Of a DNA stretch of 64,000 bases, positions 40,699-49,900 are shown piece after piece. The stretch covers positions 3,000,006 through 3,064,005 of the forward strand of contig NZ_CP054475.1 of the NCBI RefSeq assembly GCF_025345565.1, read 5' to 3'. Source of the stretch: Thalassolituus hydrocarboniclasticus. GTDB taxonomy: Bacteria; Pseudomonadota; Gammaproteobacteria; Pseudomonadales; Oceanobacteraceae. Below the pieces are notes generated by a model that saw nothing but the letters and a program-made list of their open reading frames with translations, was not told the DNA's origin and did not search any database. Numbering within the stretch: position 1 is the first letter of the stretch; each line of letters begins with the position of its first letter. Both the position numbers and the translations under genes were made by a program.

Positions 40699-41541
40699 AT
40701 GCGTTATCCCGTTTATAAAATCGATGCTTTTATCCGCCAGTCTGTTAACGGCTTCAGTGGTAATCCTGCGGCCATTGTTCCGCTGCGAGAATGGTTAAGC
40801 GAAGAACAGATGCAGGCCATCGCCGCAGAAAACAATCTGTCTGAAACTGCTTTTTTCGTGAAAAGCAGTGAGGGGATTTATCATATCCGCTGGTTCACTC
40901 CGACAACCGAAGTCGACCTCTGTGGTCACGCAACGCTGGCCGCCGCCTGGGTAATCCGTAATGAACTGCAGGATCTGCGCGAAATTATTCCGTTCTCCAC
41001 TCAGGAAGCCGGCAACCTGACCGTACGCGCCCTGCGCAGCAATGACCATGAAACGCCGTTATTACAGCTGGATTTTCCGGCGCGCCCGGGTCAGATGATT
41101 AACAATCCGCTACTGCAGCAACAGCTGGAGCAGGCTCTGGGCCAGAAGGTGGTCGCCATCTGCAATGCCCGCGATATGCTGGTCGAACTGGAAAATGAAC
41201 AGGCACTGCATGATTGCCAACCCAATCTGACACTGCTCAGCCAGCTGGATACTTTCGCCGTCATGGTAACCGCCCGCAGTGACAGCGAAAGCTATGACTT
41301 TGTCAGCCGCTTTTTTGCCCCGCGTCAGGGCCTCGATGAAGATCCGGTAACCGGTTCATCCTTCTGCACACTGACCCCCTACTGGAGCGACAGACTGAGC
41401 AAAACCCGGCTCAGGGGCTGGCAATGCTCGGCCCGTGGCGGCGATGCCATATTGCAGCTGGAACACGACCGGGTACTGATTGCCGGGCGCTGCTTTGCTT
41501 ATATGAAAGGTGAATTCAGCCTGCCGGGTGACAGCGCCTGA
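40699..41541 (+). CDS. PhzF-family isomerase
   Basis: A 280-residue PhzF-like protein of the diaminopimelate epimerase fold. It has F-S-G-N-P-A-A-I, N-N-L-S-E-T-A-F-F (catalytic Glu49), L-C-G-H-A-T-L-A-A-A (first-domain motif) and the second-domain E-D-P-V-T-G-S. No other phenazine genes are nearby, so it belongs to the widespread PhzF-like proteins of unknown substrate rather than to phenazine synthesis. Own promoter; no operon partner. Confidence 0.92.
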   Translation: MRYPVYKIDAFIRQSVNGFSGNPAAIVPLREWLSEEQMQAIAAENNLSETAFFVKSSEGIYHIRWFTPTTEVDLCGHATLAAAWVIRNELQDLREIIPFSTQEAGNLTVRALRSNDHETPLLQLDFPARPGQMINNPLLQQQLEQALGQKVVAICNARDMLVELENEQALHDCQPNLTLLSQLDTFAVMVTARSDSESYDFVSRFFAPRQGLDEDPVTGSSFCTLTPYWSDRLSKTRLRGWQCSARGGDAILQLEHDRVLIAGRCFAYMKGEFSLPGDSA

Positions 41542-41733
41542 ACGATAAAGAACGATTTAATGGCGCTTTTGCAGAGTAATAATCCGGCATATTTTTGTCA
41601 CGATCCGATCGTGTCATGCTTACACAGAATCGTGACAGGATATTCCGCTGATTTAATCAACAACGCATCTGACGCCGCATAAATCTGTCGCTATAGTAGC
41701 TCTTACGCGCTCAGAATCTGTGAGATCCCCTGC

Positions 41734-42120
41734 ATGAACATCCCGTCTTCAACCGCTTTCACTGGCTATAACAGCGGCCCTGTCAGCCCGCAGAAGCCTG
41801 CTGGCGTTGCAGCACCAGCCCCGCTGAAAAAGCCGGACATCCCTGCAACCGAAGCAGTTGAAAAGAGCGCCAGAATAAACGACAGGGAAGACAGTCAGCG
41901 TTTCCGTGCCCGCGCCGACAGCGATACACGCAGCACCGCTGCTCAAGGCGCCGCGACAGCTGAATATCTGCCCGTGCGCGATGATGACAATGCGGGCACC
42001 TCCATCAGCGCACGCAGCCTTGTCAGTGATTCGCAGCGGCCTGAAATACAGGCCTTCCTGAATACCTCAGCAGGCGACGGCACATCCCGCCGCGGACGCT
42101 TTATTGATATTCAGGCCTGA
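41734..42120 (+). CDS. Small disordered hypothetical protein
   Basis: A 128-residue protein rich in Ala, Ser, Pro, Arg and Asp, without hydrophobic segments: mostly disordered. It ends with a more ordered block (Y-L-P-V-R-D-D-D, S-D-S-Q-R-P-E-I-Q-A-F-L-N-T). Such blocks appear in short hypothetical proteins of marine gammaproteobacteria. It converges on the ATP-grasp gene with a gap of nine bases and no terminator. Function unknown. Confidence 0.55.
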   Translation: MNIPSSTAFTGYNSGPVSPQKPAGVAAPAPLKKPDIPATEAVEKSARINDREDSQRFRARADSDTRSTAAQGAATAEYLPVRDDDNAGTSISARSLVSDSQRPEIQAFLNTSAGDGTSRRGRFIDIQA

Positions 42121-42128
42121 AAACTATC

Positions 42129-44003
42129 TCAGGAAACATCCAGGCCAGGACAGTCTTGCAGTAAGGCGACCACATCTTCTGCATGAAATGCAGAGGCTTC
42201 CGACACAACCACACCTGCCGCCAGACCATGAAAATCCTCATGACCATTAAGGCTCTGAATACGTCCATCACAGGCCGGCAGAATCATATCAAGCAACGCC
42301 TGATTTTCTGCTGCAAAAGCGCTGTCAGTCACCAGTACGTCGTAGCGCTGGAAAGGCAAACCACGCTCCGCCACCGATGCATCCGTTAATGCCAGCACCA
42401 CCGCACCAACGGAAGGGTCCATAACCAGCAGTCTGCCGGCAGTAAATACATCCGCTGCCAGCGCTTCAGCATGTTCACCATTAATGGTTATATCCTGACC
42501 ATCATAAACACCACTGCTATAACCGGCCGCCGCCAGTGCCCTGCCAATATCACGGGCATATTCACCGCTGTTTTTTCCGCCAACCAGTATCAGCGGAATC
42601 CGGCCATTCCCCTGCAGCATATGCCGCAGGATTTCTCCGTACAGATGGGCGGCGGTGTAATTACCAATGGTCGGCTGCGCGTTCACTTCACAGATGGCCG
42701 CTCCGCTTTCGCGCCAGGACTTGCGGATATCAGGAATTAATAAATCAACGCCGGCGAAATCAAGGCGTAATACCGCGGCAGCCCGTTCCGCTAAACGGCG
42801 GTTATCCGGATGAATCTGATCGGTTACAGCAACCGGAACCCCACCCCGGGTGATATTGCTGATACGACGCAGCCGGATAAACTGCCCTGCTGACGGCACC
42901 GATTCCGTCGTCATACCTTCCTGAGCCAGCAGCGTCAGGGCTTCGTCATCCAGCTGTAGTATTTTCAGCGGTGAGTAGCTGTTGTCGCTGCGCTCCGGAT
43001 CACGGTTAAGCTGATCAGTCAGCTGAGTAATAGTACTGACACCATCACCCATTACCCCTCCAGGAACCCGCTCAACACACCAGATGACACGGCCATCCAA
43101 CACCGTAATACGATAATCCCTGCCGTAAAAATGTTTCTCAATCATCAGATGTTTCGACAAGGATAACGCCGTCTGACAGGCTTCCTTTACCTGCTGCGGC
43201 GTTCTCAGATCAGCGGCCACCCCTTCGCCGCGATCCAGATCCACAGGCTTTACCACAACCGGATAACCGATTGTTTCTGCCGCTGCCAATGCCGCCGGGA
43301 TATTATCAGCAACTTTATGAGCCTGAACAGGCAAGCCATATACACGCAATATCTCAGACGCAACCGGTTTATTGCGTGCCTGCTGACAGGCTATTCCCGG
43401 CGTTCGGTCGGTAAGCGAACTGTCGAGTAAACGGCCGCGCGTACCCTGACCATAAAGAATCGCCATTCCCGGCAAACGCTGCAAAGGAATACCTTCAGCA
43501 AAGGCTGCTGCCATAAAACTGCGGATATTGCCGGTGGCCGGAGCAAAACGCTGCATTGCCGTACTGATATTTTTAAGTTCACCTGCCATTTGCGCACTTA
43601 TTTTTCCCTGCAGAACCTCATTAAATATCTGCACTACACACTGGAAAAGGTTAGCCAATAACGCAAAGGCACCACGGTGCACAGGAATAAACAAGCGTAC
43701 TTCACCGGAAGGTAATGCCTGATGAATACCGGATTCACATAAAGGAAACCCCTGAGCCTGCTGGAACTGATACAGAATATTCAGAAATACATCCAGACTC
43801 TGTTCGGCATTGTTCTGTCTTTGCTGAATATCCGGAGAAATACCCACTGACTCACGCAACCAGTGACAGACTCGGTTCAGCTGCTGTGGGTTAAGCGCTG
43901 TTATCCGCATGCTGACACGCATGGTCATATGACGACTGCCAAAGGCATAGCCTGTCATCAGAGACAGGGGCGAGGTAATTTCCCAGCTTGATACTCTATT
44001 CAT
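42129..44003 (-). CDS. Cyanophycin-synthetase-like ATP-grasp ligase, degenerate Mur-like end
   Basis: A 624-residue protein. Residues about 205-455 form an ATP-grasp domain closely following cyanophycin synthetase (CphA): G-Y-P-V-V-V-K-P-V-D, V-E-R-V-P-G-G-V-M-G-D-G, L-R-R-I-S-N-I-T-R-G-G and I-C-E-V-N-A-Q-P. Residues about 465-610 align with the Mur-ligase half of CphA (L-V-M-D-P-S-V-G-A-V-V-L), but the ATP P-loop G-T-N-G-K-T-T is replaced by G-G-K-N-S-G-E-Y (474-481) and the domain is truncated. The first about 190 residues are unlike CphA. So it has one working ATP site, like CphA2 or another amino-acid/peptide ligase; the product is unknown. Its neighbours give no clue. Confidence 0.75.
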   Translation of the reverse strand: MNRVSSWEITSPLSLMTGYAFGSRHMTMRVSMRITALNPQQLNRVCHWLRESVGISPDIQQRQNNAEQSLDVFLNILYQFQQAQGFPLCESGIHQALPSGEVRLFIPVHRGAFALLANLFQCVVQIFNEVLQGKISAQMAGELKNISTAMQRFAPATGNIRSFMAAAFAEGIPLQRLPGMAILYGQGTRGRLLDSSLTDRTPGIACQQARNKPVASEILRVYGLPVQAHKVADNIPAALAAAETIGYPVVVKPVDLDRGEGVAADLRTPQQVKEACQTALSLSKHLMIEKHFYGRDYRITVLDGRVIWCVERVPGGVMGDGVSTITQLTDQLNRDPERSDNSYSPLKILQLDDEALTLLAQEGMTTESVPSAGQFIRLRRISNITRGGVPVAVTDQIHPDNRRLAERAAAVLRLDFAGVDLLIPDIRKSWRESGAAICEVNAQPTIGNYTAAHLYGEILRHMLQGNGRIPLILVGGKNSGEYARDIGRALAAAGYSSGVYDGQDITINGEHAEALAADVFTAGRLLVMDPSVGAVVLALTDASVAERGLPFQRYDVLVTDSAFAAENQALLDMILPACDGRIQSLNGHEDFHGLAAGVVVSEASAFHAEDVVALLQDCPGLDVS

Positions 44004-44148
44004 TATTATTTCCGGATAAAAATCTCTGACCTGCTTATTACACAGCCTAAGTGGAGAACAATGCTGTTAAATATACTAAAACCGTTCGGCGGGCATCACT
44101 GCCAAAGGTTCTGCCCAGAACTGAACTGAACAGCAGAAAGTTTCAGGC

Positions 44149-44178
44149 AAAAAAAAGCGCAGCCAGGCTGCGCTTTTT
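44149..44178. terminator. Terminator of the large lipoprotein gene
   Basis: AAAAAAAAGCGCAGC-CAG-GCTGCGCTTTTT; minus-strand U-tract just after the lipoprotein stop at 44192. Confidence 0.9.
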
Positions 44179-44191
44179 CAATGATGCCGGA

Positions 44192-45346
44192 TCAGCGCAC
44201 CATTACTTCACTGACACCGCCACGGGTAACAACGGGCTCCGCTGCACAACCTGAGTAGCTGATGGTAACGTCGCCGCTGTTGATGCTCAGACCACCACTT
44301 CCGAAGCCAGAGTAATCATCGCACAGCGCTGGCACTGAACCAGCATGGCTAACACCGACAGAACCGTATTCAGGCAGATAGATGGTTGCGTTGATGCTGC
44401 CGCTATAGATACCCCCTTCGATCTTATAGTTCAGGCCACCGGCATTGATCACCGTAGAGTCGGTACAATCGATATCGCTCAGATCTTCAGGGTCCACTTC
44501 ACAGGTTTCATTGTAAGTGTACTTACCGGCAACACCGCTACCAGATACCTGAACAACCGCATAGGTCTCATCAATAAAGGTGTCAGGGTTGTATTCGTAA
44601 CGGTATGAGTCTTCACCTATAGCAACCTTGGTTCTGTCAGCGTGATAACGGCTGCTCGATGCCGTTTCAACGGTGAATTTTTCGCCATCAACCAGCACAC
44701 TCAGCTTGCCAGAAACCTTGCCCTGCCCATCAGCGGTGCGGGTTTGAGCAGCATAATCTTCTTTTTCGGAGTTGCTGAAGCCACCGGAAGACTTACCATT
44801 GATAACAATTTCGGTGACATCATCATCCATATAGGTACAGTAATCGCGGAATACGGCGCTCATTTCAACGCTGAAGTCTTCACCTGATACACCAGAGCTT
44901 TCAGAGCGAAAATCTTCGGAGTATGTTGACTTTTCAGTTTCGGTGAACTCCGATTCAACAGTACCGCCACATTCACCGTCCAGAACTACACGTTCAGTGC
45001 TAGACCATTCCTCACCACCAGATGCTTCTCCAGTAGGAGCAGGAGCAGCCAACGCAGCAGCCTGAATATCCGCGACCGCTTTAGAAACGCTCATAGGTCC
45101 CATTGGACCAGCACCAAATTGCTGCAAATCATTACCCGCCAGCATAGCCAGCACAACATTATGGGTTTCTTCTGCAATGGCTTCGTAATTGTTGTCGGTG
45201 ATGCTAGCCGGAGTCTCAACACCGTTGTAAGCCAGTGGCTTAAGAGACAGACCATCGGAAGAAGAAGAGTCGCCACCACAGGCGGCCAGTACCAGAGAAG
45301 CACCCGCAACGGCCAGCCAGGACGATTTTTGTTTCCAGTTATTCAT
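44192..45346 (-). CDS. Lipoprotein of unknown function
   Basis: A 384-residue predicted lipoprotein: signal with L-V-L-A-A-C-G-G lipobox (Cys at about 23), then a Ser/Asp linker. The start at 45346 has GGAGA upstream; an in-frame start 29 codons upstream is not plausible. The mature part is beta-rich with Ser/Glu/Thr-rich central segments (E-F-T-E-T-E-K-S-T-Y-S-E-D-F), several Cys and regular G-x-Y/F-x-x strands, consistent with a surface beta structure. No family recognised. A leading role on the cell surface is possible but not shown. Confidence 0.65.
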   Translation of the reverse strand: MNNWKQKSSWLAVAGASLVLAACGGDSSSSDGLSLKPLAYNGVETPASITDNNYEAIAEETHNVVLAMLAGNDLQQFGAGPMGPMSVSKAVADIQAAALAAPAPTGEASGGEEWSSTERVVLDGECGGTVESEFTETEKSTYSEDFRSESSGVSGEDFSVEMSAVFRDYCTYMDDDVTEIVINGKSSGGFSNSEKEDYAAQTRTADGQGKVSGKLSVLVDGEKFTVETASSSRYHADRTKVAIGEDSYRYEYNPDTFIDETYAVVQVSGSGVAGKYTYNETCEVDPEDLSDIDCTDSTVINAGGLNYKIEGGIYSGSINATIYLPEYGSVGVSHAGSVPALCDDYSGFGSGGLSINSGDVTISYSGCAAEPVVTRGGVSEVMVR

Positions 45347-45581
45347 ATTATCTCCATTAGAATCATTTAACGTGCAGCATCTGATGCCGCCAGATACAGA
45401 ATCCTTTCGTACCAGTACAACTTCACCCGGCAACGACGATCATCATACTTAAAAACAAAAAGCAAGAATCATAATCGTAACTTAAGAATGCTTTTTGAAA
45501 CGGTGTGTATTATAACATTTACGTTTGTACAAAAGTAAACCAAGAGCAGAGGTTTTTGGCGCATTTTAGCTGTGCAGACAC

Positions 45582-45622
45582 AAAAAAACCGCCGCGGCTT
45601 GCACCGGGGCGGTTTTTTTTAA
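45582..45622. terminator. Terminator downstream of pnp
   Basis: AAAAAAACCGCCGCGG...CCGGGGCGGTTTTTTTT: GC-rich hairpin with a U-tract on both sides, ending the rpsO-pnp transcript (minus). Confidence 0.88.
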
Positions 45623-45633
45623 CTCAGAAAGAA

Positions 45634-47742
45634 TTAAGCAGGCTGCTCAATACCTTTCATGGTCAGCTTGATACGACCTTTAGGATCGACATCGGCAACG
45701 TGTACGTTAACGATCTGACCTTCGGTCAGGAAGTCAGACACGTTTTCTACGCGGTCTTCGCTGATCTGGGAGATATGCAGCAGACCATCTTTACCAGGCA
45801 GAACGGTAATGAAGGCACCGAAATCAACGATCTTGCTGACTTTACCGGTGTAGGTGGTACCTACTTCGATTTCAGCCGTGATGGCTTCAATCATCTGACG
45901 GGCAGCATCAGACGCTTCTTTGCCAGCAGCGAAGATCTTGATTTCGCCGTTGTCGTTGATGTCGATAGACGCACCGGTCTTCTCGGTGATATCACGGATG
46001 GTCGCGCCACCTTTACCAATCACGTCACGGATCTTGTCAGACGGGATCTTCATGGTCGACATGGTCGGAGCATTTTCCGCCAGTTCTTTGCGTGGCTCAG
46101 CAATCACGGTGTTCATCTGCTCAAGGATGGTAAAGCGCGCAGCTTTGGCCTTTTCCAGAGCGATCTCCATGATTTCTTCGGTGATACCTTCGATCTTGAT
46201 ATCCATCTGCAGAGCAGTGATACCTTCGTCAGTACCGGCCACTTTAAAGTCCATATCGCCGAGGTGATCTTCGTCACCCAGGATATCGGTCAGAACGGCA
46301 AACTTGTCGCCTTCTTTGATCAGACCCATAGCGATACCGGCAACAGGCGCCTTGATCGGTACACCGGCGTCCATCAGAGACAGGGAAGCACCACACACAG
46401 AAGCCATGGAAGAAGAACCATTGGATTCAGTAATTTCCGATACCACACGAATGGTGTACGGGAATTCATCATGGCTAGGCATCATCGCCTGGATACCACG
46501 ACGGGCTAAACGGCCATGACCGATTTCGCGACGGCCAGGCGCGCCCAGACGGCCAGCTTCACCCACAGAGTATGGAGGGAAGTTGTACTGGAACAGGAAC
46601 GGATCGTCTTTCGCACCGTGCAGGAAGTCGATCATCTGTGCATCACGGGTTGAACCCAGAGTGGTAACAACGATGGCCTGAGTTTCACCACGGGTGAAGA
46701 TGGCTGAACCGTGGGTGGTTTTCAGTACACCGGTTTCGATGGTCAGTGGGCGTACGGTGTCGTTATCACGACCGTCGATACGTGGCTGGCCATCGATCAC
46801 GCGGTTACGTACGACTTCGTACTTCAGCTCGCCAACCATTTCGGCGATTTCGTCAGCGGAGAAACCTTCTTCGCCTTCGCCAGCAGCCAGTTTTTCAACG
46901 GCGGCTTTTTTCACTTCGTCCAGACGGGCGTAGCGGGCCATTTTATCGGAGATGGTGTAAGCCTCACCGATACCAGCGGCCGCTTCGGCTTTAACCGCTT
47001 CGTACAGCGCGGTGTTTTTGGCTTCGGCAGTCCAGTCCCACTTCTGTACACCCAGCTCTTCAACCCACTCGTTGATGGCGGTGATCGCAGACTGGAAACC
47101 GGTGTGAGCGAACAATACCGCACCCAGCATTTCGTCTTCGGTCAGTTCCTGAGCTTCGGATTCAACCATCAGCACAGCGTCTTTGGTACCGGCTACAACC
47201 ATGTCCAGCAGGGAATCCTGCATCTGGGTCTGGGTTGGGTTCAGCATGTAGCCGTCTTCTTCAGTGAAGCCAACGCGGGCACCACCGATAGGACCATTGA
47301 ACGGCACACCGGATACTGCCAGAGCAGCAGAGGTGGCGATCATGGCGCAGATATCCGGGTCCACTTCTTTTTCAGAAGACATAACGGTCAGGATAACCTG
47401 AACTTCGTTCATGAAACCTTCCGGGAACAGCGGACGGATAGGACGGTCGATCAGACGGGAAGTCAGGGTTTCTTTTTCTGAAGGGCGGCTTTCGCGCTTC
47501 AGGAAGCCACCAGGAATACGGCCAGCGGCGTACATTTTTTCCTGGTAGTGAACAGACAGCGGGAAGAAATCCTGGCCTGGTTTAGTGCTTTTGGCAGCAA
47601 CAACAGTGGCCAGCACCTGGGTTTTACCCAGAGTTGCCAGTACTGCGCCATCGGCCTGACGGGCTACACGGCCGGTTTCCAGGGTGATGGTGTCGTTACC
47701 GAATTGAAAGGTTTTGGTCTTAGCAACAGGTTTTGTGCTCAT
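45634..47742 (-). CDS. pnp: Polynucleotide phosphorylase
   Basis: A 702-residue PNPase (E. coli 711), the 3'-5' phosphorolytic exoribonuclease of the RNA degradosome. Two RNase PH domains are visible (first half with V-A-R-Q-A-D-G-A and [10 protein letters not shown]; second with [32 protein letters not shown]). A KH domain ([12 protein letters not shown]) and a C-terminal S1 domain ([14 protein letters not shown]) follow. It lies downstream of rpsO with a structured leader (47791-47870), as in E. coli, where PNPase and RNase III control their own synthesis at that site. Confidence 0.98.
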   Translation of the reverse strand: MSTKPVAKTKTFQFGNDTITLETGRVARQADGAVLATLGKTQVLATVVAAKSTKPGQDFFPLSVHYQEKMYAAGRIPGGFLKRESRPSEKETLTSRLIDRPIRPLFPEGFMNEVQVILTVMSSEKEVDPDICAMIATSAALAVSGVPFNGPIGGARVGFTEEDGYMLNPTQTQMQDSLLDMVVAGTKDAVLMVESEAQELTEDEMLGAVLFAHTGFQSAITAINEWVEELGVQKWDWTAEAKNTALYEAVKAEAAAGIGEAYTISDKMARYARLDEVKKAAVEKLAAGEGEEGFSADEIAEMVGELKYEVVRNRVIDGQPRIDGRDNDTVRPLTIETGVLKTTHGSAIFTRGETQAIVVTTLGSTRDAQMIDFLHGAKDDPFLFQYNFPPYSVGEAGRLGAPGRREIGHGRLARRGIQAMMPSHDEFPYTIRVVSEITESNGSSSMASVCGASLSLMDAGVPIKAPVAGIAMGLIKEGDKFAVLTDILGDEDHLGDMDFKVAGTDEGITALQMDIKIEGITEEIMEIALEKAKAARFTILEQMNTVIAEPRKELAENAPTMSTMKIPSDKIRDVIGKGGATIRDITEKTGASIDINDNGEIKIFAAGKEASDAARQMIEAITAEIEVGTTYTGKVSKIVDFGAFITVLPGKDGLLHISQISEDRVENVSDFLTEGQIVNVHVADVDPKGRIKLTMKGIEQPA

Positions 47743-47790
47743 GTATTCGTATTTCCTTAAATTTACCGATAAACCTGCTGACTGCCGGTA

Positions 47791-47870
47791 CTTCTAAATA
47801 TTAACTCTGCTCTGACAGACGCTGTCTTGCCGGAGCAGAACGATGCGTGCGCAAAGCCAATATTTAGAAG
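47791..47870 (-). promoter_or_regulatory. pnp leader RNA stem (RNase III/PNPase autoregulation site candidate)
   Basis: CTTCTAAATATT (47791-47802) and AATATTTAGAAG (47859-47870) form a perfect 12-bp stem, and inside it CTGCTC/GAGCAG and ACAG/CTGT extend a branched structure. The position, between rpsO and pnp, matches the RNase III-cleaved leader of E. coli pnp; direct evidence of processing is lacking. Confidence 0.6.
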
Positions 47871-47972
47871 CACCACCACATTCCTGTGAATAGTGGGGTT
47901 GGCACCACAGCTTGGCAGGTAGTTGTTATTCCGCAGAAGCAGAACAGGATAGCCTGACTGGCCAGATACAAC

Positions 47973-47992
47973 AAAAGCCCCGTAGGGCTTTT
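47973..47992 (-). terminator. rpsO terminator (partial)
   Basis: AAAAGCCC-CGTA-GGGCTTTT: short hairpin with a minus-strand U-tract after rpsO; probably leaky, allowing read-through to pnp. Confidence 0.7.
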
Positions 47993-48009
47993 GCTGCAAG
48001 CTTGAGATC

Positions 48010-48279
48010 TTAGCGACGCAGACCCAGACGACCGATCAGTGCGGTGTAACGGGCAGCATCTTTACGCTTCAGGTAGTCCAGCAGCTTACGACGCTGGTTA
48101 ACCATGCGGATCAGACCACGACGTGAGTGGTGATCTTTACCGTGTTCTTTGAAGTGGCTCTGCAGACCAACGATGTTGTGGGTCAGCAGTGCAACCTGAA
48201 CTTCAGGAGAACCGGTATCGCCTTCAGCAGTTTGATACTCTTTTACAATCTCAGCTTTAGTAGCAGCAGTTAATGCCAT
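48010..48279 (-). CDS. rpsO: 30S ribosomal protein S15
   Basis: An 89-residue S15, the standard length. It has [30 protein letters not shown] and a closing [10 protein letters not shown]. It binds 16S rRNA helices in the central domain and organises the platform. Paired with pnp in the canonical rpsO-pnp unit. Confidence 0.98.
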   Translation of the reverse strand: MALTAATKAEIVKEYQTAEGDTGSPEVQVALLTHNIVGLQSHFKEHGKDHHSRRGLIRMVNQRRKLLDYLKRKDAARYTALIGRLGLRR

Positions 48280-48405
48280 CTTTACTTACTCCATGAATGT
48301 GCGCGGACATCTGTAGAAGTCCGGGATTATATGATCATCGTCACCGTGCACATTAACAGTGAGATGCGTGCCGCCTGATGGCGACGGTTAAAGCAAAACT
48401 TCCGG

Positions 48406-49350
48406 TTAAGGCAGTGTTACCTGCAGCAAACGCTGTGGTTTTACCTTGCCTTCTTCAATGCGGCCAATGCCAAGCAATTGCCGGACGCCTGATTCAACGG
48501 CCCACAATTGTACAGAAGGACTGGCGGGCAGGCCAGTACTGACTGGCTGTCCATGCAGGATTTTATCCGCTTCCGCCAGTGTCAGAGCCACTTCCGGCCA
48601 GTCGGGCAAAGCGGTTTCGGTCGGCAGCAGTAACGCATCCAGTGCGTCATGTCCCTGTTCAGCCGCTTCCTGCACCTGCTCCAGCGTGACCATCTGCCCT
48701 GCATGGTAAGGCCCGCAGAGAGTGCGGTGCAGCTTACTGACATAAGCGCCGCAACCAATCGCCTGACCGATATCTTCCACCAGTGTGCGGATATAGGTGC
48801 CTTTTGAGCAACGCACCGACAGATCCAGCTCGGTGGCACGCTGTTCGCGCAGCAGCAGTTCATAGATGGTGATGATGCGGCGCTTTTTCTCAGCGACCGC
48901 ACGGATATCTTCTTCACTCATACCCTGACGCGCCAGCTCATACAGCGGCTTGCCATCGAGCTTCAGCGCTGAAAACATCGGCGGCACCTGCTCGACAGCG
49001 CCACGGAAACGATCGAGCACCGCTTCCACTTCGGCGTTAGTCAGCGGCGGCACTTCGGCGGTCGCAATCACCTCGCCTTCGCCGTCACCGCTGGAGCGGA
49101 TTTCGCCCAGCAGCGCGGTGGTGTCGTAGCCTTTGTCAGACTCCAGCAACAGCTGTGAAAACTTGGTCGCCTCGCCCAGGCAGATCGGCAGTACGCCGGT
49201 GGCCAGCGGGTCCAAAGCACCGGTATGCCCGGCTTTCTGGGCGCCGAACAGGAATTTCACCCGTTGCAGCACCTGATTGGAAGACAGTCCCAGCGGCTTA
49301 TTGACCACCAGAATGCCGCTGACCGCACGGCCTTTTTTTCCACGCGCCAT
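48406..49350 (-). CDS. truB: tRNA pseudouridine(55) synthase TruB
   Basis: A 314-residue TruB that makes the T-loop pseudouridine 55 of tRNA. The catalytic Asp47 is in G-A-L-D-P-L-A-T-G-V. It also has S-K-G-T-Y-I-R-T-L and a C-terminal PUA-like end. It starts three bases after the rbfA stop, part of the nusA-infB-rbfA-truB-rpsO-pnp operon. Confidence 0.97.
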   Translation of the reverse strand: MARGKKGRAVSGILVVNKPLGLSSNQVLQRVKFLFGAQKAGHTGALDPLATGVLPICLGEATKFSQLLLESDKGYDTTALLGEIRSSGDGEGEVIATAEVPPLTNAEVEAVLDRFRGAVEQVPPMFSALKLDGKPLYELARQGMSEEDIRAVAEKKRRIITIYELLLREQRATELDLSVRCSKGTYIRTLVEDIGQAIGCGAYVSKLHRTLCGPYHAGQMVTLEQVQEAAEQGHDALDALLLPTETALPDWPEVALTLAEADKILHGQPVSTGLPASPSVQLWAVESGVRQLLGIGRIEEGKVKPQRLLQVTLP

Positions 49351-49353
49351 GTA

Positions 49354-49767
49354 TCAGCCCTGATTGTCAGATGAGTCGGCATCATCCTGATGATGGGCTT
49401 TATCTTCTTCCAGCGCTTTCCTGATCAGGCCGGTCAGGTGGTGACCACGATCCATGCTCTCATCGTAATGAAAACGCAGGTGCGGCGTAATGCGGGTGCG
49501 CATAATACGCGCCAGTTCGTTACGCAGGTAACCGGCGGCATCGTTCAGAATGGCTGAAGTCTGTTTGCGGATTTCGGCATCAGTCTCGCCTTTGGCGCCC
49601 ATCACAGTGAAGTAGATGTCGGCATAGCCCAGGTCTTTGGCAACTTTTACGTAGTTCAGTGTGACCATACCCAGACGCGGGTCTTTCATCTCAAACTGAA
49701 TCATATGAGCCAGATCGCGCTGAATCTGTTCACCCAGGCGCGAGGTACGGCTGTAATCTTTTGGCAT
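49354..49767 (-). CDS. rbfA: 30S ribosome-binding factor RbfA
   Basis: A 137-residue RbfA, a KH-like protein required for maturation of the 16S rRNA 5' end and for cold adaptation. It has R-x-S-R-L-G-E-Q-I-Q-R-D-L-A, D-P-R-L-G-M-V-T and R-I-T-P-H-L-R-F-H-Y-D. The start at 49767 (AGAGGA upstream) is preferred to an in-frame start 23 codons upstream that is not part of the family. It lies 133 bases after the infB stop; that gap contains a strong hairpin. Confidence 0.97.
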   Translation of the reverse strand: MPKDYSRTSRLGEQIQRDLAHMIQFEMKDPRLGMVTLNYVKVAKDLGYADIYFTVMGAKGETDAEIRKQTSAILNDAAGYLRNELARIMRTRITPHLRFHYDESMDRGHHLTGLIRKALEEDKAHHQDDADSSDNQG

Positions 49768-49830
49768 ATTTAAATCCTCTGTTACCCAGCGGCAGGCATG
49801 TGTACAGCTCTGGCGCTGGTCTGTCAGAGA

Positions 49831-49862
49831 CAGCAAAGCCCGACACGGAGCCGGGCTTTGCT
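49831..49862. other. Hairpin in the infB-rbfA gap
   Basis: CAGCAAAGCCCG-GCACGGAG-CCGGGCTTTGCTG type 11-12-bp inverted repeat with a short loop and no long U-tract, followed by GGGCCC-GAA-GGCCC. It may be a mild terminator or an mRNA processing/stability hairpin. Confidence 0.6.
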
Positions 49863-49900
49863 GTCGGGGCCCGAAGGCCCGTTACAGGTGCTGGTGCAGA

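Noticed and set aside
45505-46509. Long plus-strand open frame opposite pnp
   Set aside because: Shadow of the highly conserved pnp gene with biased codons.
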